Both the position numbers and the translations under genes were made by a program. A DNA stretch of 64,000 bases. Origin: Aricia agestis (Eukaryota > Arthropoda > Insecta > Lepidoptera > Lycaenidae). A model generated the notes under the pieces. The model was not told the DNA's origin. It saw only the letters and a list, made by a program, of their open reading frames with translations, and did not search any database. The stretch covers positions 8,610,001 through 8,674,000 of the forward strand of contig NC_056412.1 of NCBI RefSeq assembly GCF_905147365.1, given 5' to 3'. Positions 1 to 14,000 of this stretch are shown here, piece after piece. The first letter of the stretch is position 1, and each line of letters opens with the position of its first letter.

Positions 1-204
1 TAGAAGAGAAGACTGGCTGTTTCTTTCATTTGTTATTTGATAGATAGTAGATGCGTATATCAAAGTTTACTACTTAAAAATTATAGACAGATACATCAAA
101 CAACGTTTGATGCATAAAATTAATCTTTTCATACTTATAATATTTATTACTTTTTTTCATAATTTATTCAAATATTGTGATTATTTGCAAAAAACCCACC
201 AAAC

Positions 205-300
205 TGCTAATCTCGCGAGATCTCGAAATTGGCGAGATCTCGCGGTATTGTATTCATAAACTCGCGGGATGTCGCTTGAACCCCAATCTCGCGAGATTTG
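205..300. promoter_or_regulatory. Cluster of TCTCGCGAGA-type palindromes
   Basis: The 10-bp palindrome TCTCGCGAGA occurs at 211-220 and 287-296, with related CGAGATCTCGCG and CTCGCGGGAT motifs between them. This matches the CGCG-box known from animal promoters. No transcript start is evident here, so a regulatory role is only a possibility; the cluster could equally be the edge of a repeat, because the following TTGCATTCCCTAGCT is also found near 18555. Confidence 0.3.
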
Positions 301-1037
301 CATTCCCTAGCTGCCGAGGATGCAAAAAGCAGTTCCTGGCGGTAAAAAAGGGTTATCAGTGTTATCACGAGTCATTTGATATCGTAGTACCTACCACCGA
401 GTTCTTGTGGATAAGGCTGCGTTTATTTACCATCTCTCTGACCACAGCGAGTTGCATGTGTAAACCTTGACGTAAAAAGGGGTAGGAGCAGAAATTCACC
501 TCAGTCACCTAATGACGGAAGTGGAGAAATCTATACCAATGCTTTGCCGTTGTAAGGCCGCGGTAGAGCCAGCGCCACAGCCTTTGTTGTGTCAAACAGC
601 TGTCAGATATCACGAATTAGAAATCTTCATTATTTCATACTCGTGACAATTCTTTATAGACCTGGATCCCAGAAGGATAAGACATAACTTACTCTCTGAT
701 GGATGAAACCATAGGTTATTAGTAGTGCCTCGTGTACTTAGAATACCTGCGAATTTGTGTAGCTCTAAGTGGTCCTGGTCAGGTACCAGGAACCAAAGTG
801 GACTAAAAATGAGTCTTACTTTACTTATTTTCAAATGGCTAATATTTATATATAATTTGTATATTATTGTTCTTAACTAGTATCATGTGGTGCAAGACAC
901 TTTTCAATGACCAAAACTATTGTCAGACGTTTTAAAAGTAACTTTGTTGCTATATTTTTTTCAAAGGCATTATTTTTATTTTATAAATTAATATAATACC
1001 TTAGAAAACAATACGATATTGCAAGAATTTATTTTCT

Positions 1038-1262
1038 ACTAGCTGTTGCCCGCGACTTTGTCCGTGTCAGCATACTGCATAGTATAATAACAAAGATGGA
1101 CAATTTTCCTCTGTTTCCTTACCCAAAGGGTAAAAACGGGACCCGATAACAAAGATATTGCAGCTTGTCCGTCTGTTTGTTTCTGTACCAAATTTCAGCA
1201 AAATCGGTTACGTGGTTAGGGCGTGAAGAGGTTACAGACAGACATACATTTTTACACACTAT
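1038..1262 (+). repeat. Lepidopteran interspersed repeat (CTAGCTGTTGCCCGCG type)
   Basis: It starts with ACTAGCTGTTGCCCGCGACT and continues to the 'AAATTTCAGCAAAATCGGTT' and 'GACAGACAGACATAC' blocks that recur through Lepidoptera. In the middle (about 1118-1140) it carries, inverted, the ACCCAAAGGGTAAAAACGG block of another family seen complete at 16373-16805. Related pieces in this window are at 2551-2710, 56029-56262 and 56266-56340. Confidence 0.65.
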
Positions 1263-1430
1263 GAGTGAGTTAGTGAGAGTGAGTATAGCTCCATGTAGAG
1301 CATCACTAATTCGAAGGTATTCTAAGTACATAAGGAACTACTGAGAACCTAAGGTTGCATCCATATTGTGATAGTAAGTTGTCTTATCGCTCTGGGATCT
1401 GGGTCTAACAGGTAGGCACTTGACTAGGTA

Positions 1431-1716
1431 TATAATAATAATAATAATATCTATGGACGCTTCACACCGCGTCAGTCTGGTCCCGTGCTAAGTACCTAAA
1501 GGACTTGTGTTACAGGTACCAGACAACGGAAATATATTTAATACTTTTATACTATACATATATTTAGGATTTTTATTATATCATACACATATTTAATACA
1601 CATCCAGACCCAGGAACATTGAAAACTTTTTGTTCCGTCGGCGGGATACGAACCCGCGACCCCCGGCTTGAGCTACCAACGCGCTTACCACTGACTACTG
1701 AGCCACAGAGGTCGTC
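1431..1716 (-). repeat. tRNA-derived SINE, full length
   Basis: Read on the minus strand, it begins with a tRNA-like head. An A-box-like TGGCTCAGTAGTCAGTGG is followed by a B-box-like GGTTCGTATCCCGCC, spaced as in a tRNA gene. A tRNA-unrelated body follows (with GTTTTCAATGTTCCTGGGTC), then a (TAT)n tail at 1431-1450. The tRNA-like part (about 1636-1716) should not be called a tRNA gene, since the body and tail show it is a retroposon. It lies in Btk29A intron 3. Confidence 0.8.
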
Positions 1717-1907
1717 ATATTATTATTTATATACTTGTGTAAGATTTCTTTGTAACTTGTAAAAGCTTCTGCGTTTAAAAGAATTGTATGTTACATAATG
1801 CATGTCAGCGGCCTTATAAATGTCAACATGTAGAAATACGAAGAAACTGATGAGTCATTCGCATATTGCCTTTCCCCCATTCTCTCGACTCAGCGTATTG
1901 TACTCAC

Positions 1908-2001
1908 CGGTCCGGATGTCGTTTATCCAGGTCAGTCTTTCGCTCTGCTCCCGGGCCGAGAGGTACAATGTGTAGTCTGTGTTCTGTTCCGTGTACCCCA
2001 C
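1908..2001 (-). CDS. Btk29A: Btk29A coding exon 3 (PH domain C-terminal part)
   Basis: Acceptor TTGTACAG lies just upstream on the minus strand and donor GTGAGT follows. The exon encodes VGYTEQNTDYTLYLSAREQ, then SERLTWINDIRT. The conserved Trp of the last PH-domain helix is in WINDIR. It ends one nucleotide into a codon. The exon is too short and embedded to stand out as an open frame; it was found from its protein similarity and splice sites. Confidence 0.87.
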
Positions 2002-5000
2002 CTGTACAACATTATGTATGAATCAAGTGCCTTTACTTTTGTACGTTTACATGCCACTTTATCAGAAGGAGGTTTATCTTTGTCCAGTAATTTTGTATAC
2101 GTCAAATTTTTATTATGGAATTTGAGATCATTAGGTTCGTCTGTGGCTCAGCGCCCTGAAAGGAGACGAGACGAGATGCGAGAACGACGCGATGATGAAT
2201 TATAGCGATAGGAAATTTAGTTTTTTATACCATTTTGTGCTTTACGGGTGCATTGTCATTTGCCAAGTCGAGGCTCGTTTTGGTGGTATAATATGTCATC
2301 CCACCCTTGCCTTTAGAGTATCAGTGGCTCTATCAAAACGGTCAGTTTTTTTTTGTGAATTTTGGTTAATAATCAAGTTGTATGTGCAACTGACATATTT
2401 TGTTTGAGTTACTTGCTAATTGGATTACGTTATGTGTTTTCCTTTCATTAAAAGTTCGTTTAAACAAAAAAGTTGGGATCTAACTTTAATTCTATTTAAT
2501 TGGATCTACGTTTTAGTACTTGTTTGTTGTTAGCCATAATGTTTTATTACTAGTTGTTGCCCGCAAATTTATTACACGGAAATTAGTTAATCGCGCCGGA
2601 AGCGTTCATTTGAAGCTATAATATAATCTATCCTTAAAGCTGCTATCCATTCTTTTCCAGGACTCAGAACTATACCTTTCTTTAAAATAATTTCAACGGT
2701 TTTGGCGTAAAGACAGACACTATAGCTAAAGTTCTAACATAGACAATGTCTTTCCTAAAACTCAAAGTATTTCTTCAAACTTGGTTTGGCGGTTTTAAGA
2801 GCCCATATGACCCTAACTTGACTACATACTTTAACCTAGATCTCAAAATCTGTAAGGTCTAGAAAACAGATTTTTTGACACAAGTAACTTCAGTTCATAA
2901 AGATTAAATGCTCAAGACGAAAACACGATTACTCAAAAAATGCTCGATAGTTTCTTTTTTACAAAAAACCTTGTTTTAGACACATTTTTGCTTGGATCTT
3001 CAAAGTTTGCTGTCTTTTCTTTAAGTAATATTTTTTAATATCTAAAAAGGTATTGATAAAAGCTAAATTTGCTCAAAACACTTTTTTCATAATCATTATA
3101 GTTCGTCTTTTATTCAAGTAAAACTAACTCGGCGATGATTCCGCGCCGTCCTTTTTCACCTGGCATATGAAAGACGGGCGTGAATGTAAAGAGAGAAGGA
3201 CGATGTTTGATTTTTAGAGTCAGGTGAGCTCTTAATGCTGATTGATTGTGTATAACTTGTATAAGTATAATATATTGTGGTATTAATTATTACCACTGAC
3301 CGACATCGACATGGGTACCGCGGCCCGCGACCGGCTAGTAAAAATAAACGACAAGCATTCTCGATCCCGAGCGATGTGTCATAGATTGCGGTTTACCTGG
3401 AAGGGGTACCTGTAGGCGCGGCTCTTGTCGTTGTCGATGTCAGCTACCTGTTTCGTCAATTCCCCTTGAGCCTGCTCCACAGTATGTATGGCGTTCGTGG
3501 GTATCCTTCCGCGTTCTTTTCTCTTCTGTATAAAAGAATTGATTTCGTTAGCACTATTATACAACAGTTAGTAGTAGTTCTGTATCAAACTCACATCACA
3601 GATCACACATAACATCTTTGTAACAGAAACATTAACCATGTAATTATATGCAGTAATGTTAGAGCTGGTAAGCTTGTAACGTTGTGATAAATGGAGTGCT
3701 AGAGACTTGAAGAAGCAAACTCTTATTTAAGGGAACGTACCCAGGCTACATTACCACTTTCAAATATTTTATACGGTTAGTTTTTTTTTTTTTATGAAAT
3801 AAGGGGGCAAACGAGCAAACGGGTCACCTGATGGAAAGCAACTTCCGTCGCCCATGGACACTCGCAACATCAGAAGAGCTACAGGTGCGTTGCCGGCCTT
3901 TTAAGAGGGAATAGGGCAATAGGGGAGGGTAGGGAAGGGAAGGGAATAGGGGAGGGTAGGTGAGGGAATAGGGTAGGGGATTGGGCCTCCGGTAAACTCA
4001 CTCACTCGGCGAAACACTGCGCAAGCGCTCTTTCACGCCGAGAGTTTAGACAAATCGTCACAGGGCTTATCTAACCTAGCTTATGTTGACATAGATTCAA
4101 CTCAGCTGTTAACTCAAACAACTCCTTCTGAGGGACTCAACTTAGGAAGTCAGATTATTATTAGGAATAAATTTAAATTGATAATTAGGAAATATTCTAT
4201 TGAATATCTTCTTAATGAATGTGAAATGTACTCATACTCCTTTTTCCACTTTTTTGCGAGTCAAATATTAGGTTACGGTATACGGTTTCAGACATTTTTG
4301 CCTCTAAGTATTTAAATGGCTTGAGCCTTTAACAAAGGACTTGCTAACGAGAGCAAAGCTATCACGATAAAAAGGAGGAAAAATAATATGTAAAGTTTCA
4401 TTAAAACAGAAAACCAGTTCCGAAAGGAAAAAATGTCCTATACTGAAATGTATGTAGGTCGCCCTAATAACACTTTTCCAGGTAAAACTTTCACAACGGC
4501 TCGTCTGCCTCTCCTGTATTATGAATTTTTAAATACGTCGCACAAAATGTTCTTTAGACGATGCGCGGTCGAAACAGTAATATTTTTTTTCCAGTCGTGA
4601 TTAAAGGAAAATATAACTTCTGAGGCTCCTTAAATTACCAAAAATATTTATTAGTTATTTTGCTCTACAAATAGTAGATATTTGAACTAGTTTCAGCAGT
4701 AGTATAATAAATGCAAGAGAGGATATTTTCCAGTCCCGTAGCCCTAGCACGGCCATCAGTAGAAATGCGAAAGTATAGACAAACTGTGGACATAAACTAA
4801 AGGTGCCGTTCCGATCTTTACCGCGTCCAATCGCAATCGAAAAAAAATAAAATCAAATGCCACTTTATGACAGACTATAGTATATGTCAGGATATTATTT
4901 GAATTTTTAGGACTAGAGTCTGTCATAAAGTGGCATTTTAATTGAACTAGAGATCGCCCAATGGTCGAAATTCGAGCTTAGTTTCAACGACATTAGGACT

Positions 5001-8000
5001 ACAACCTATATTTTGTAAAAAAATATTAACTTTATCATATATTTTTTCAACTCTTGTCTTTAGGACTCAGCTGATCTCAGACTGGCCGTGTAAGCATTGT
5101 CTCTAGTATTTAGATACTAGAGACAATGCTTACACGGCCAGATTCAATAAAAAAAAACTATAATCCATTTTCAATTTGTCAACTTCTTGTCAACAGACTT
5201 CAACCATAAATAAAAGAGAATAATTCGTATGTATAGGTTTGTCACTCAAAAATCTGTCATCTTCTTGAGTGTGCGTTATGTAGTGTATGTAATGTTTTAT
5301 TTGTTAAAAAATTGTATGATAAAAGCATAATTTCAAAATAATATTAGCTCGATGCACTCCTTCACCATATAAGCTATAACTGTGAAAAATTTCATTCACC
5401 TACGTTTCCGCATTTTTCGTCCAAAGGGATACAAAGTTTTTCGCTTGCGTATTAATATATAGATTGTTGGGAACGAAAAAAGATCGGAACGCTACCTTAA
5501 GTTTATCTCCACAGTTTGTCCATACTTTCGCATTGCTACTGATGGCCGTGCTAGGACTACTGGGGTGCCAAAAGAGTGAAAATAATGACCTAAATCGAAA
5601 TTTTAAGAAGGCAGCTTATAGCATGAAAAATGAAGATAGTTCAAACATGAATGAAAGGCTCTTTTACAGCGGGAAGTATAGGCGGCACTCCATTTTCAAC
5701 AACCGGTAATCTCGTTATCGGCTCACTCTGCTTGTGAAAGCCGCACCAAATGAAAATTAACTTGCATTTAACACTGGCTTTTCGAGCGTTTTCATTGCTT
5801 TTATGGCTCTAATTAAAGGCTCGTAATAAATAAAATTAAATGTGCAGCGCTTTTAAAGCAAAATTTTTCGCATATCGATTTTATTTATTTTGTGGTTAGG
5901 TAGTTATTAACTTCTACACCGGTTTCTTTAAAAAACGTTTAATCATGCGCAAAGGAAATTGCTGGAAACCTCACACTTTATTTAGGCATCAAAAGCTTTA
6001 CAAAGCAAGCAGTAAGTGCACCTCTGAGGGCGCTCTATTAAGGTTGCTCGTGGGGACTGTTAGCGACACATGACTGTGCATATTTTACACGGAGGGTGTC
6101 ACTCCGGAGGGTCGAAACTTAGTTATTGCTGGGCTTTTTTATTTACATTAACGGCGTGACAATTGGTAACACTTTAATCGGGATATTTTAGAAATCAAAT
6201 TCTGACTTAAAGCTTCTGCATTAAACTTATTTAACTCAGTTTTCTATTCTATTTAATTACTACTAGCTATTTGACCGAGCTTTGCTCGGTATTCGATAAA
6301 ACACGAATTAAATGACATTTTCTATAAATGATAATACGAAACCCCTACTAAATTTCATGAAAATCGTTGGAGCCGATTCCGAGATTTCAATTTTATACAA
6401 GAATTAATCGTTTAAAGGTATAAGATTCTCCTACAGTTTAGAATTATTTAAAGTAAGCATCTACGTAACTGGAACATTACTTTTGATTCTATATGTAAAC
6501 TAATAAGTAATAATTAATTATTATTAATTAAGTTTAAACATATTTATTTTGCGGCTAAAATAAGTAGCAAAAAAGTATTTCACAAAATAGAAGCTCAAAG
6601 AATATAGTAACTATCGAGACTTGGCATAAAAAAGGATTTTCCTAAGATTATCTTGTCGATTAACTATCACGCGAGTAGGAATTTTTTGGACAAAAGCTAT
6701 ATATTTATAAACAATTTATTTATGCCGCCTTCTAAAACGCAAAATTACAAAATTAACACAATAAAATCACGACAGTTTAATGAATCACAAAAGTTGGAGA
6801 CCATTTTCGGTGGAGCTACCAAAGATTCTGCGTAGGTGGTTGATTTACAACGTATCAATTAACAAGCCGCGTAGGTAATACACGAAGCGAACGCAGGAAG
6901 GTTTCAAAGGTGGATGCTTATGTGATAAATTGAATTGTCGCTAAATAATTAAAAAAATTACCGATCGGAAGCGGAGGACGGTGAGAGGCACGGTCGCGGT
7001 CCCAGACTGCTGCCGGGTGCGTATCCGAGGGCAGACACGCCCAAGTCGCGCATGCGTGCCTCCACCCCTCAACATCAACCGGGAATATGCTTTTGCACCG
7101 GTATACGAAACGCAAAACGCGCTAATAGTTTCACAACACTATTAATATTGCCTACATTCAATGAATTACTAATTTTAGAGAAGTTATTTTGCTTTTTTAG
7201 ATGCAAAATTCTGTTGCGCCACGATGATTTGCGATAGAGAATTAAAAATGGAACGGCTTCTCCGATACAATACCGGCGCCTGTCTATATTACGCCGGTCA
7301 TGACTCTTGAGCCAATGTGGAGGACATTGGCTCAAGATGGGCCAATACAAGCGATTCCGGACGTGTAGAGAATAGATTCTCCAGTCTCCTAGAGCTTTCC
7401 TAGAGATCATAGTGGCAATCATGGTCCTCCAATATTGCCAAATGTGAAGAAGTACAAAGACCCTTTGGGCCTTCTTTCTTTTTCTTCAAAGGGCAGAATC
7501 CTTCTTTCGTGGTTGCTTAAAAAAACTGTATTTTAAAATTAGGTTATTTATATTATCACGATTTTCTTGATTGTTCTTGACCTTCTACGGTAAGAGTTCA
7601 AAGTAAAAAGCACTTCACTCGTCAGGAAGGCGGTCAAGTTCAATTAGGGTCGCGAAGGGTTGCCATTCCTTATATTTTGTTATAATAATATTATAGCAGC
7701 GTCATTTTATGTATGAAAAAATCCACTACTGTAATTTACATATGTACCATCGAGGAAGTTGATTCATATTATGCAATTGACAGACCAACGTTATTTGGTC
7801 GAATATGTCAATTCAATGTTAATTGTGATCTGTCAGCTGGGTTTGACGTAACGCGACCAGACTACTTAGGTCCCCGATTTGCATAGGAATCAACTTCTCT
7901 GACAGTACATTATTTTTATGATTATTATTATTTATTCTTTATACACAAAGTTACAAAGATACATTTAAAATATGTTATAATAATGCATCGGCTGGCGTAC

Positions 8001-11000
8001 TTATCTCTTTAAGAGATCTCTTCCAAGTTCCAGCAACATTTTACTGCTTTTTCCTTTACAGACTTTACGATATCGAAGTAACAGCCGCAGCAAAAAACGG
8101 ACTAATGCAACAATAACATGTTTCTGAGAAGTATGAATAGAAATCACCAAAATATAACTATTATCAAAATATAATACGAGGGCTGCTATTTATGTATCCG
8201 GAACTGGCCACTTACAAGAACAATATTTAAAAAGTAATTACAACATTTGAAAATAGAACTCTTTGGTTGAAGAATACATTTTGTTTCATGTGACTGTCAA
8301 TTATTTTTCCATTGTGGCGTCATTTTGAAAATTGCGTGAACATTTTCGTGCAATGATTTACTACGATTTTCGGCGTGGGCTAAATCAACAACAGTGCTTT
8401 ATTCAACTCACCGCAACTTTTGGAGATGAAGCACCATCAAAAACCACTGTTTATTACTGGTACAGTGAGTTTAATCGTGGGCGGTCTATGCTCACGGATG
8501 AAAATAAAGAAGGTCGCCCAAAAACAGCTGTTGTCCCACAAAATATAGATGCTGTGCGGGAACTAATAATGCGTGATCGTCATGTTACATATCGCGAGAT
8601 AGAGGCGTCCTTAGGCATAAGTATGACGAGCATACATAAGATATTACACGAACATTTGGCTGTAAAAAAAATATGTTCGCGTTGGATTCCGCACAACTTG
8701 ACAATCGATCAAAAACGGGCTCGTGTCGATTGGTGCAAAAAAATGATAAAAAAATACAACCGTGGTACGTCAAAAGCCGTTTATAATATCTACACAGGTG
8801 ATGAATCTTGGATCTATGCATATGACCCCGAAACTAAACAACAGTCAACGGTGTGGGTGTTCCAAGATGAGCCGAAACCAACAAAAGTTACTCGTGCAAA
8901 AAGTACTTTGAAGCAAATGGTCGCCTGTTTTTTTGGAATTAATGGACATGTGGCTACAGTGCCATTAGAGAATCGTAAAACGGTTAATTCTGAATGGTAT
9001 ACGACCATTTGTTTACCAGAAGTCTTTGAAGAAATAAGAAAGGACAACCGACAACGCAGAATCATATTACATCACGACAATGCTAGCTGTCACACCTCAG
9101 CTGAAACAACTCAGTTTTTGGAGGGTCAAAAGATCGAATTGACTGGTCATCCGCCGTACAGCCCTGATTTGGCACCTAACGATTTCTTTTTATTTCCATA
9201 CGCGAAGAACAAATTACGTGGTCAACGTTTTTCGAGCCGCGAAGAGGCTGTTGATGCGTTCAAAATGCACGTTTTGGAGATACCTCAATCAGAATGGAAA
9301 AAGTGCTATGAAAATTGGTTCCAGCGTATGCAAAAGTGTGTCGATCATCGCGGCGAATATTTTGAAAAGCAATAAAACCATATTAAATGATATATGTTTG
9401 TTTCTTTTTTTAATTCCGGATACATAAATAGCAGCCCTCGTATCAGCAATCTTGAGGTCATGGACCTATCAAACTTATGGCTCCGCATAGATTGCGACGA
9501 CCACCCTCGCGTCTATGCATGCCTATATAGGTCCCATAGTGGTGACCCCGAGACGGACCGACTCTTGGAGCACCTGCAAGCTGCTTTAGATTTTGTGCAG
9601 CAGCAGATCCCATCCGCAGAGATCATAATACTTGGCGACTTTAATGCCCACCACGCCGACTGGCTCAATTCCAGTAAAACTGATAATGCGGGGAGATCTG
9701 TCTGCAACTTTGCCCTTGCGAACGACTTGACACAACTGGTTACTACGCCTACGCGAATCCCAGATGTGGATGGTCCTTCCTTGTTGGACCTCCTACTGAC
9801 TTCAAATCCTGACGGCTTCCAAATATCCGTAACCGCACCACTTGGTTCATCGGATCATTGCCTTGTTAGGAGCCACTTACGACGATGTTAAGACAGCGCG
9901 CTGTTAAATACCGTCGTGTGTGGCACTACAAGTCAGCAGACTGGGATGGGATGCGGTCGTTTTTTGCATCCTATCCTTGGGGGCACGTGTGCTTCTCGCC
10001 GGATGATTCCGACAACGCTGCCAACTCTGTTACCGATGTGGTAATGCAGGGGATGGAACTTTTCGTTCCGACCTCTGTAGACCAGGGACGAAATCTGCCG
10101 CCAGTTGGCACTCCAACTGGCGGCAGATTTCGTCCCTGGTTTGGTTCATCCCCCAAAAAAGCTTCTCGCCGGAAGCAGGAGGCTTACCAATCCTGGGCCA
10201 ACGCAGTGTCTGCACGGGATTTAAATACCAGCACATATAAAAAGGAGTACAACCTTGCCTCTAGGTCCCTCAAGAAAGAGATTACTCGGGCAAAGCAACA
10301 GCACGTCAATAGAATTGGCAAGAGACTTGAGTGCCTCCCCTTGGGAACCCGTGCATTCTGGTCACTGGCCAAAGCTATTGAAGGAAATTTCTGCAAGCCA
10401 ACCCTAGCATCCCTACACGTAGGAAATGGATCGTTGGCCCAGGACGCAAAGGACAAAGCCGATCTTCTGGGCAAGCTCTTTGCGTCAAACTCGACCCTGG
10501 ATGACGGGGGGCAGAAACCGCCGACCATACCGCGATGCACGAGCATCATGTCGGATATTCGGTTTCATCAGCGCTCAGTGCGAAAAGCCCTCTGTTCCCT
10601 TGATATCCAAAAGTCGAGTGGGCCTGACGGAATCCCGCCTATTGTGTTGAAAAAGTGTGCTCCAGAGTTGGCTCCGGTCTTGACGCGTCTTTTTCGGCTC
10701 TCCTATTCCAATGGCATCGTCCCGGCTTCCTGGAAGACAGCCTTGGTGCACCCGATCCCCAAAAAAGGTGACCGCTCAAATCCTTCCAACTACAGACCAA
10801 TCGCTATAACCTCTCTCTTCTCGAAGATAATGGAATCCATTATCATTAGCCAGCTTCTTCGATGCTTGGACGGCCAGGGATTGCTAAGCGACAAACAATA
10901 CGGGTTCCGTAAGGGTCGCTCGGCTGGTGATTTCTTGGCATACCTGACTCATCGTTGGGCTCAAGCATTTGAGTCGAAGGGAGAGGCATTGGCTGTTAGT

Positions 11001-14000
11001 TTGGACATTGCGAAGGCCTTTGATCGGGTTTGGCATAAAGCGATGCTATCAAACCTTCCAACATACGGGCTGCCCGAGAAATTAAAGAATTTAAAAAATA
11101 TAAGGTGAAGAATCTGATCATTTATTTAAAAGATTTTAACCTTAACAGCTCACTTATAACATCTTACTTATAGATATCCTCGACAAATATCAACCGAGTG
11201 TCCCATCACTATAGACCGCCATGTTTAGTTCTTGGCAATATGGCGCCGGCCACACTTTTTGGTAGTTATGTCGCTTCCAACTGTTTCCTTATTAAACCTG
11301 GCCCATCAAACGGAGACCCAAAAAAACACCAATATTAAGAAAACCGGAAGTAAGATCCAATTAAAAAATAGTAATCATCGCGGGAGTAGTAGACCACAAC
11401 CCTCTAGCCCAAAACAGAAAAATGATAGTATATTTATTGGCACTCTAAATACAAGAACATTAAGTACACCTCATAGAACTTGAACAGGCCTTAGAAACTA
11501 TCAATTGGCATATTTTAAGCCTTAGCGAAGTACGAAGACAAGGCGAGGAAATTATGGACTATTCGAAATATATTCTATATTACAAAGGTGAGACACAATG
11601 CTTATACGGAGTGGGATTTCTTATAAGAGAAGATCTAAAAAATAACACCGAGAAATTTATAGGAATTTCTGAAAGAATCGCAGTACTCAACATCAATCTG
11701 AACGAGCCGTGGTCTATCGTACAAGTTTATGCACCCACAAACGTAGCAAACGACGACCAGAAAGACGATTTTTATGAACTCCTAAGTACAACCCTGGAAA
11801 ACGTAGACCATAAAAATATAATCGTCATAGGAGATTTCAATGGCCAGATAGGCAAACATAACAACAAGGAAACCCATACAATCGGAAACGATAATGGCCA
11901 GAGATTACTCAACTTTGTCCTCCAGAATAATCTATTAGTAATGAACACATTCTTTAAAAAACGAGAAAGCATAAAATGGACTTGGATCTAACCTGACGCT
12001 AATGTAAAAAATGAAATAGACTTTATTCTCTCAAATAAGCCAAGAACATTCAAAGACGTAAACACAATCAACCAATTTAATTTCAATACAAACCACCGAA
12101 TGTTGAGAGCCAAGCTATACGGTAATATTCCAAAGACTCCACGTAGATTCTATAGCCAAATAAAAAGCCAGCCTACATTGCTACAAATTCCTGAAGAAGT
12201 CCTCGCTAAACACGCTCCAGCGCTTACCAAAATCATTGATTCAGAAAATATACAACAAAAATACAACAAATTAGAAAACATGCTACTTGACACTGGTAAA
12301 GACGCCACCAACGAACATATAATTAAAGACAAAATAGGACCTGTAGCTAGAGAGCTTCTTATAAAAAGAAAATTGCTATTAAAAAACCAAAAAGAAAACA
12401 AAAAAGAAATTGCACAAATTAGTAAAGAAATAAACAAAAGCATTAAAAAACACAGAAAGGATCTACGAACTAATAAAATACTATATAAAGAAATCAGGAG
12501 GGGTTAAAAATGCCATTAAAGAATTAAGAGATAACACAACATGGATACCAAATCTAAAAACTAAACGTGGTAAATTAGAGTCAAACAGAAAAAATCTAAT
12601 AAAAATAGCAACAGACTTCTATAAGAACCTCTATGACAATGACAGTGCTTACCCGGACTTGGAAATAACAAATACAGACACTGGTAATACAGTTCCTCCG
12701 ATCCTGGAAAATGAGGTAGAAAAAGCTATTCGAACCCAAAAAACAACAAAGCAGCAGGCGACGATAAAATTACCAATGAACTTCTAAAAGGTTCACTAAA
12801 TCTTATAAAAGCACCTCTCACAGATCTATTCAACGACATAGTCATCAAAGAGACTACGCCTACACAGTGGTCAAAAAGTACAATTATACTACTACATAAA
12901 AAAGGTGACAAAAATCAAATAAATAACTATAGACCGATTAGCTTGTCATCAAATATTTATAAAGTATTTGCTAAGATCATCCTGTCCAGAATAGAGAAGC
13001 AGTTAGATGAGAACCAACCAGAAGAGCAGGCAAGATTTCGTAGTGGATATTCCGTACTTGATCACATATATGTAGTAAGACAAGTAATAGAAAAATATAG
13101 CGAATATAATTTAACTTACTACCTTGCATTCATCGACTTCAGTAAAGCCTTTGACTCCCTTATCCATCAGAAAATTTGGGAGGATCCACTGTCGCCAAAA
13201 ATGTTCTCCGCTGTACTTGAGAAAGTATTCAGGAACCTGTCCTGGGAGGGTTACGGATTGAATATAATCGGATCAAAGCTCACTCACCTTAGATTTGCTG
13301 ACGACATTGTACTGTTTGCATCATCCCCAGAAGAACTGAATACAATGATCAATAAACTGGCTAAAGAAAGTGAAGAGGTGGGACTTAAGCTCAACTCGGA
13401 AAAAACAAAAGCAATGACAAATGGACCAGAAAATATAATAACAGTGGGAAATAATGTAGTTGAATATGTGGAAGACTATATATACCTCAGTCAAATAATA
13501 TCACCATATGAGACAATAGCTAAAGAAATGGAAAGAAGGACTACAAAAGCATGGAAAAGCTATTGGAGCCTAAAGGAAGTGATGAAAAATAAAGATATCC
13601 ACATAAAACTAAAAAGTAAACTGTTCAATACCTGCATACTGCCAGTTTTCATATATGTAAGCCAAACATGGTCTCTAACCAACAAACATATCGCTGCTCT
13701 GGCGACATGCCAACGCTCAATGGAACGCAGTATGTTAGGCATTAAGAAATTGGATAAAATAAGAAACAATGCTATAAGAAAAACTACCAAAGTGCAAGAT
13801 GTTACTGTTAAGGTCAGACAGTTAAAATGGAGATGGGCTGGCCACACCGTCCGAGGAGTAGGAAAATGGAGTGAAAGAATTACTTCATGGTACCCTAGAC
13901 ATGGAAAAAGGAGTAAAGGTAGATAGAGAAAAAGGTGGGCTGATGATTTTAAACCAATTGCTGGAGTAACTTGGAGTTAGAGTGGCCAGAGACAGACGAG

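Larger units (their letters stand above)
1..1907. other. Btk29A intron 3 (partial), repeat-rich
   Basis: No coding exon is recognised here. The Btk29A exon ending at 1908 has a good donor, so on the minus strand this is intron sequence running off the window. It holds two TCTCGCGAGA palindromes (211-220, 287-296), a lepidopteran interspersed repeat (1038-1262) and a tRNA-derived SINE (1431-1716). I looked on the minus strand for the Btk zinc motif (His/Cys-rich, following the PH domain) and did not find it, so it probably lies beyond the left edge. Confidence 0.6.

Noticed and set aside
177..470. 97-codon plus-strand frame with Cys residues (CRGCKKQF)
   Set aside because: It starts inside CGCG-rich repeat-like sequence, has no upstream or downstream gene structure and matches no family I know.
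610..834. Minus-strand frame as a further Btk29A exon
   Set aside because: It shows no Btk zinc-motif or SH3 pattern and no convincing splice sites.
1636..1716. tRNA gene on the minus strand
   Set aside because: A- and B-box-like motifs are present, but the sequence continues into a SINE body with a simple-repeat tail and the tRNA arms are not fully paired.
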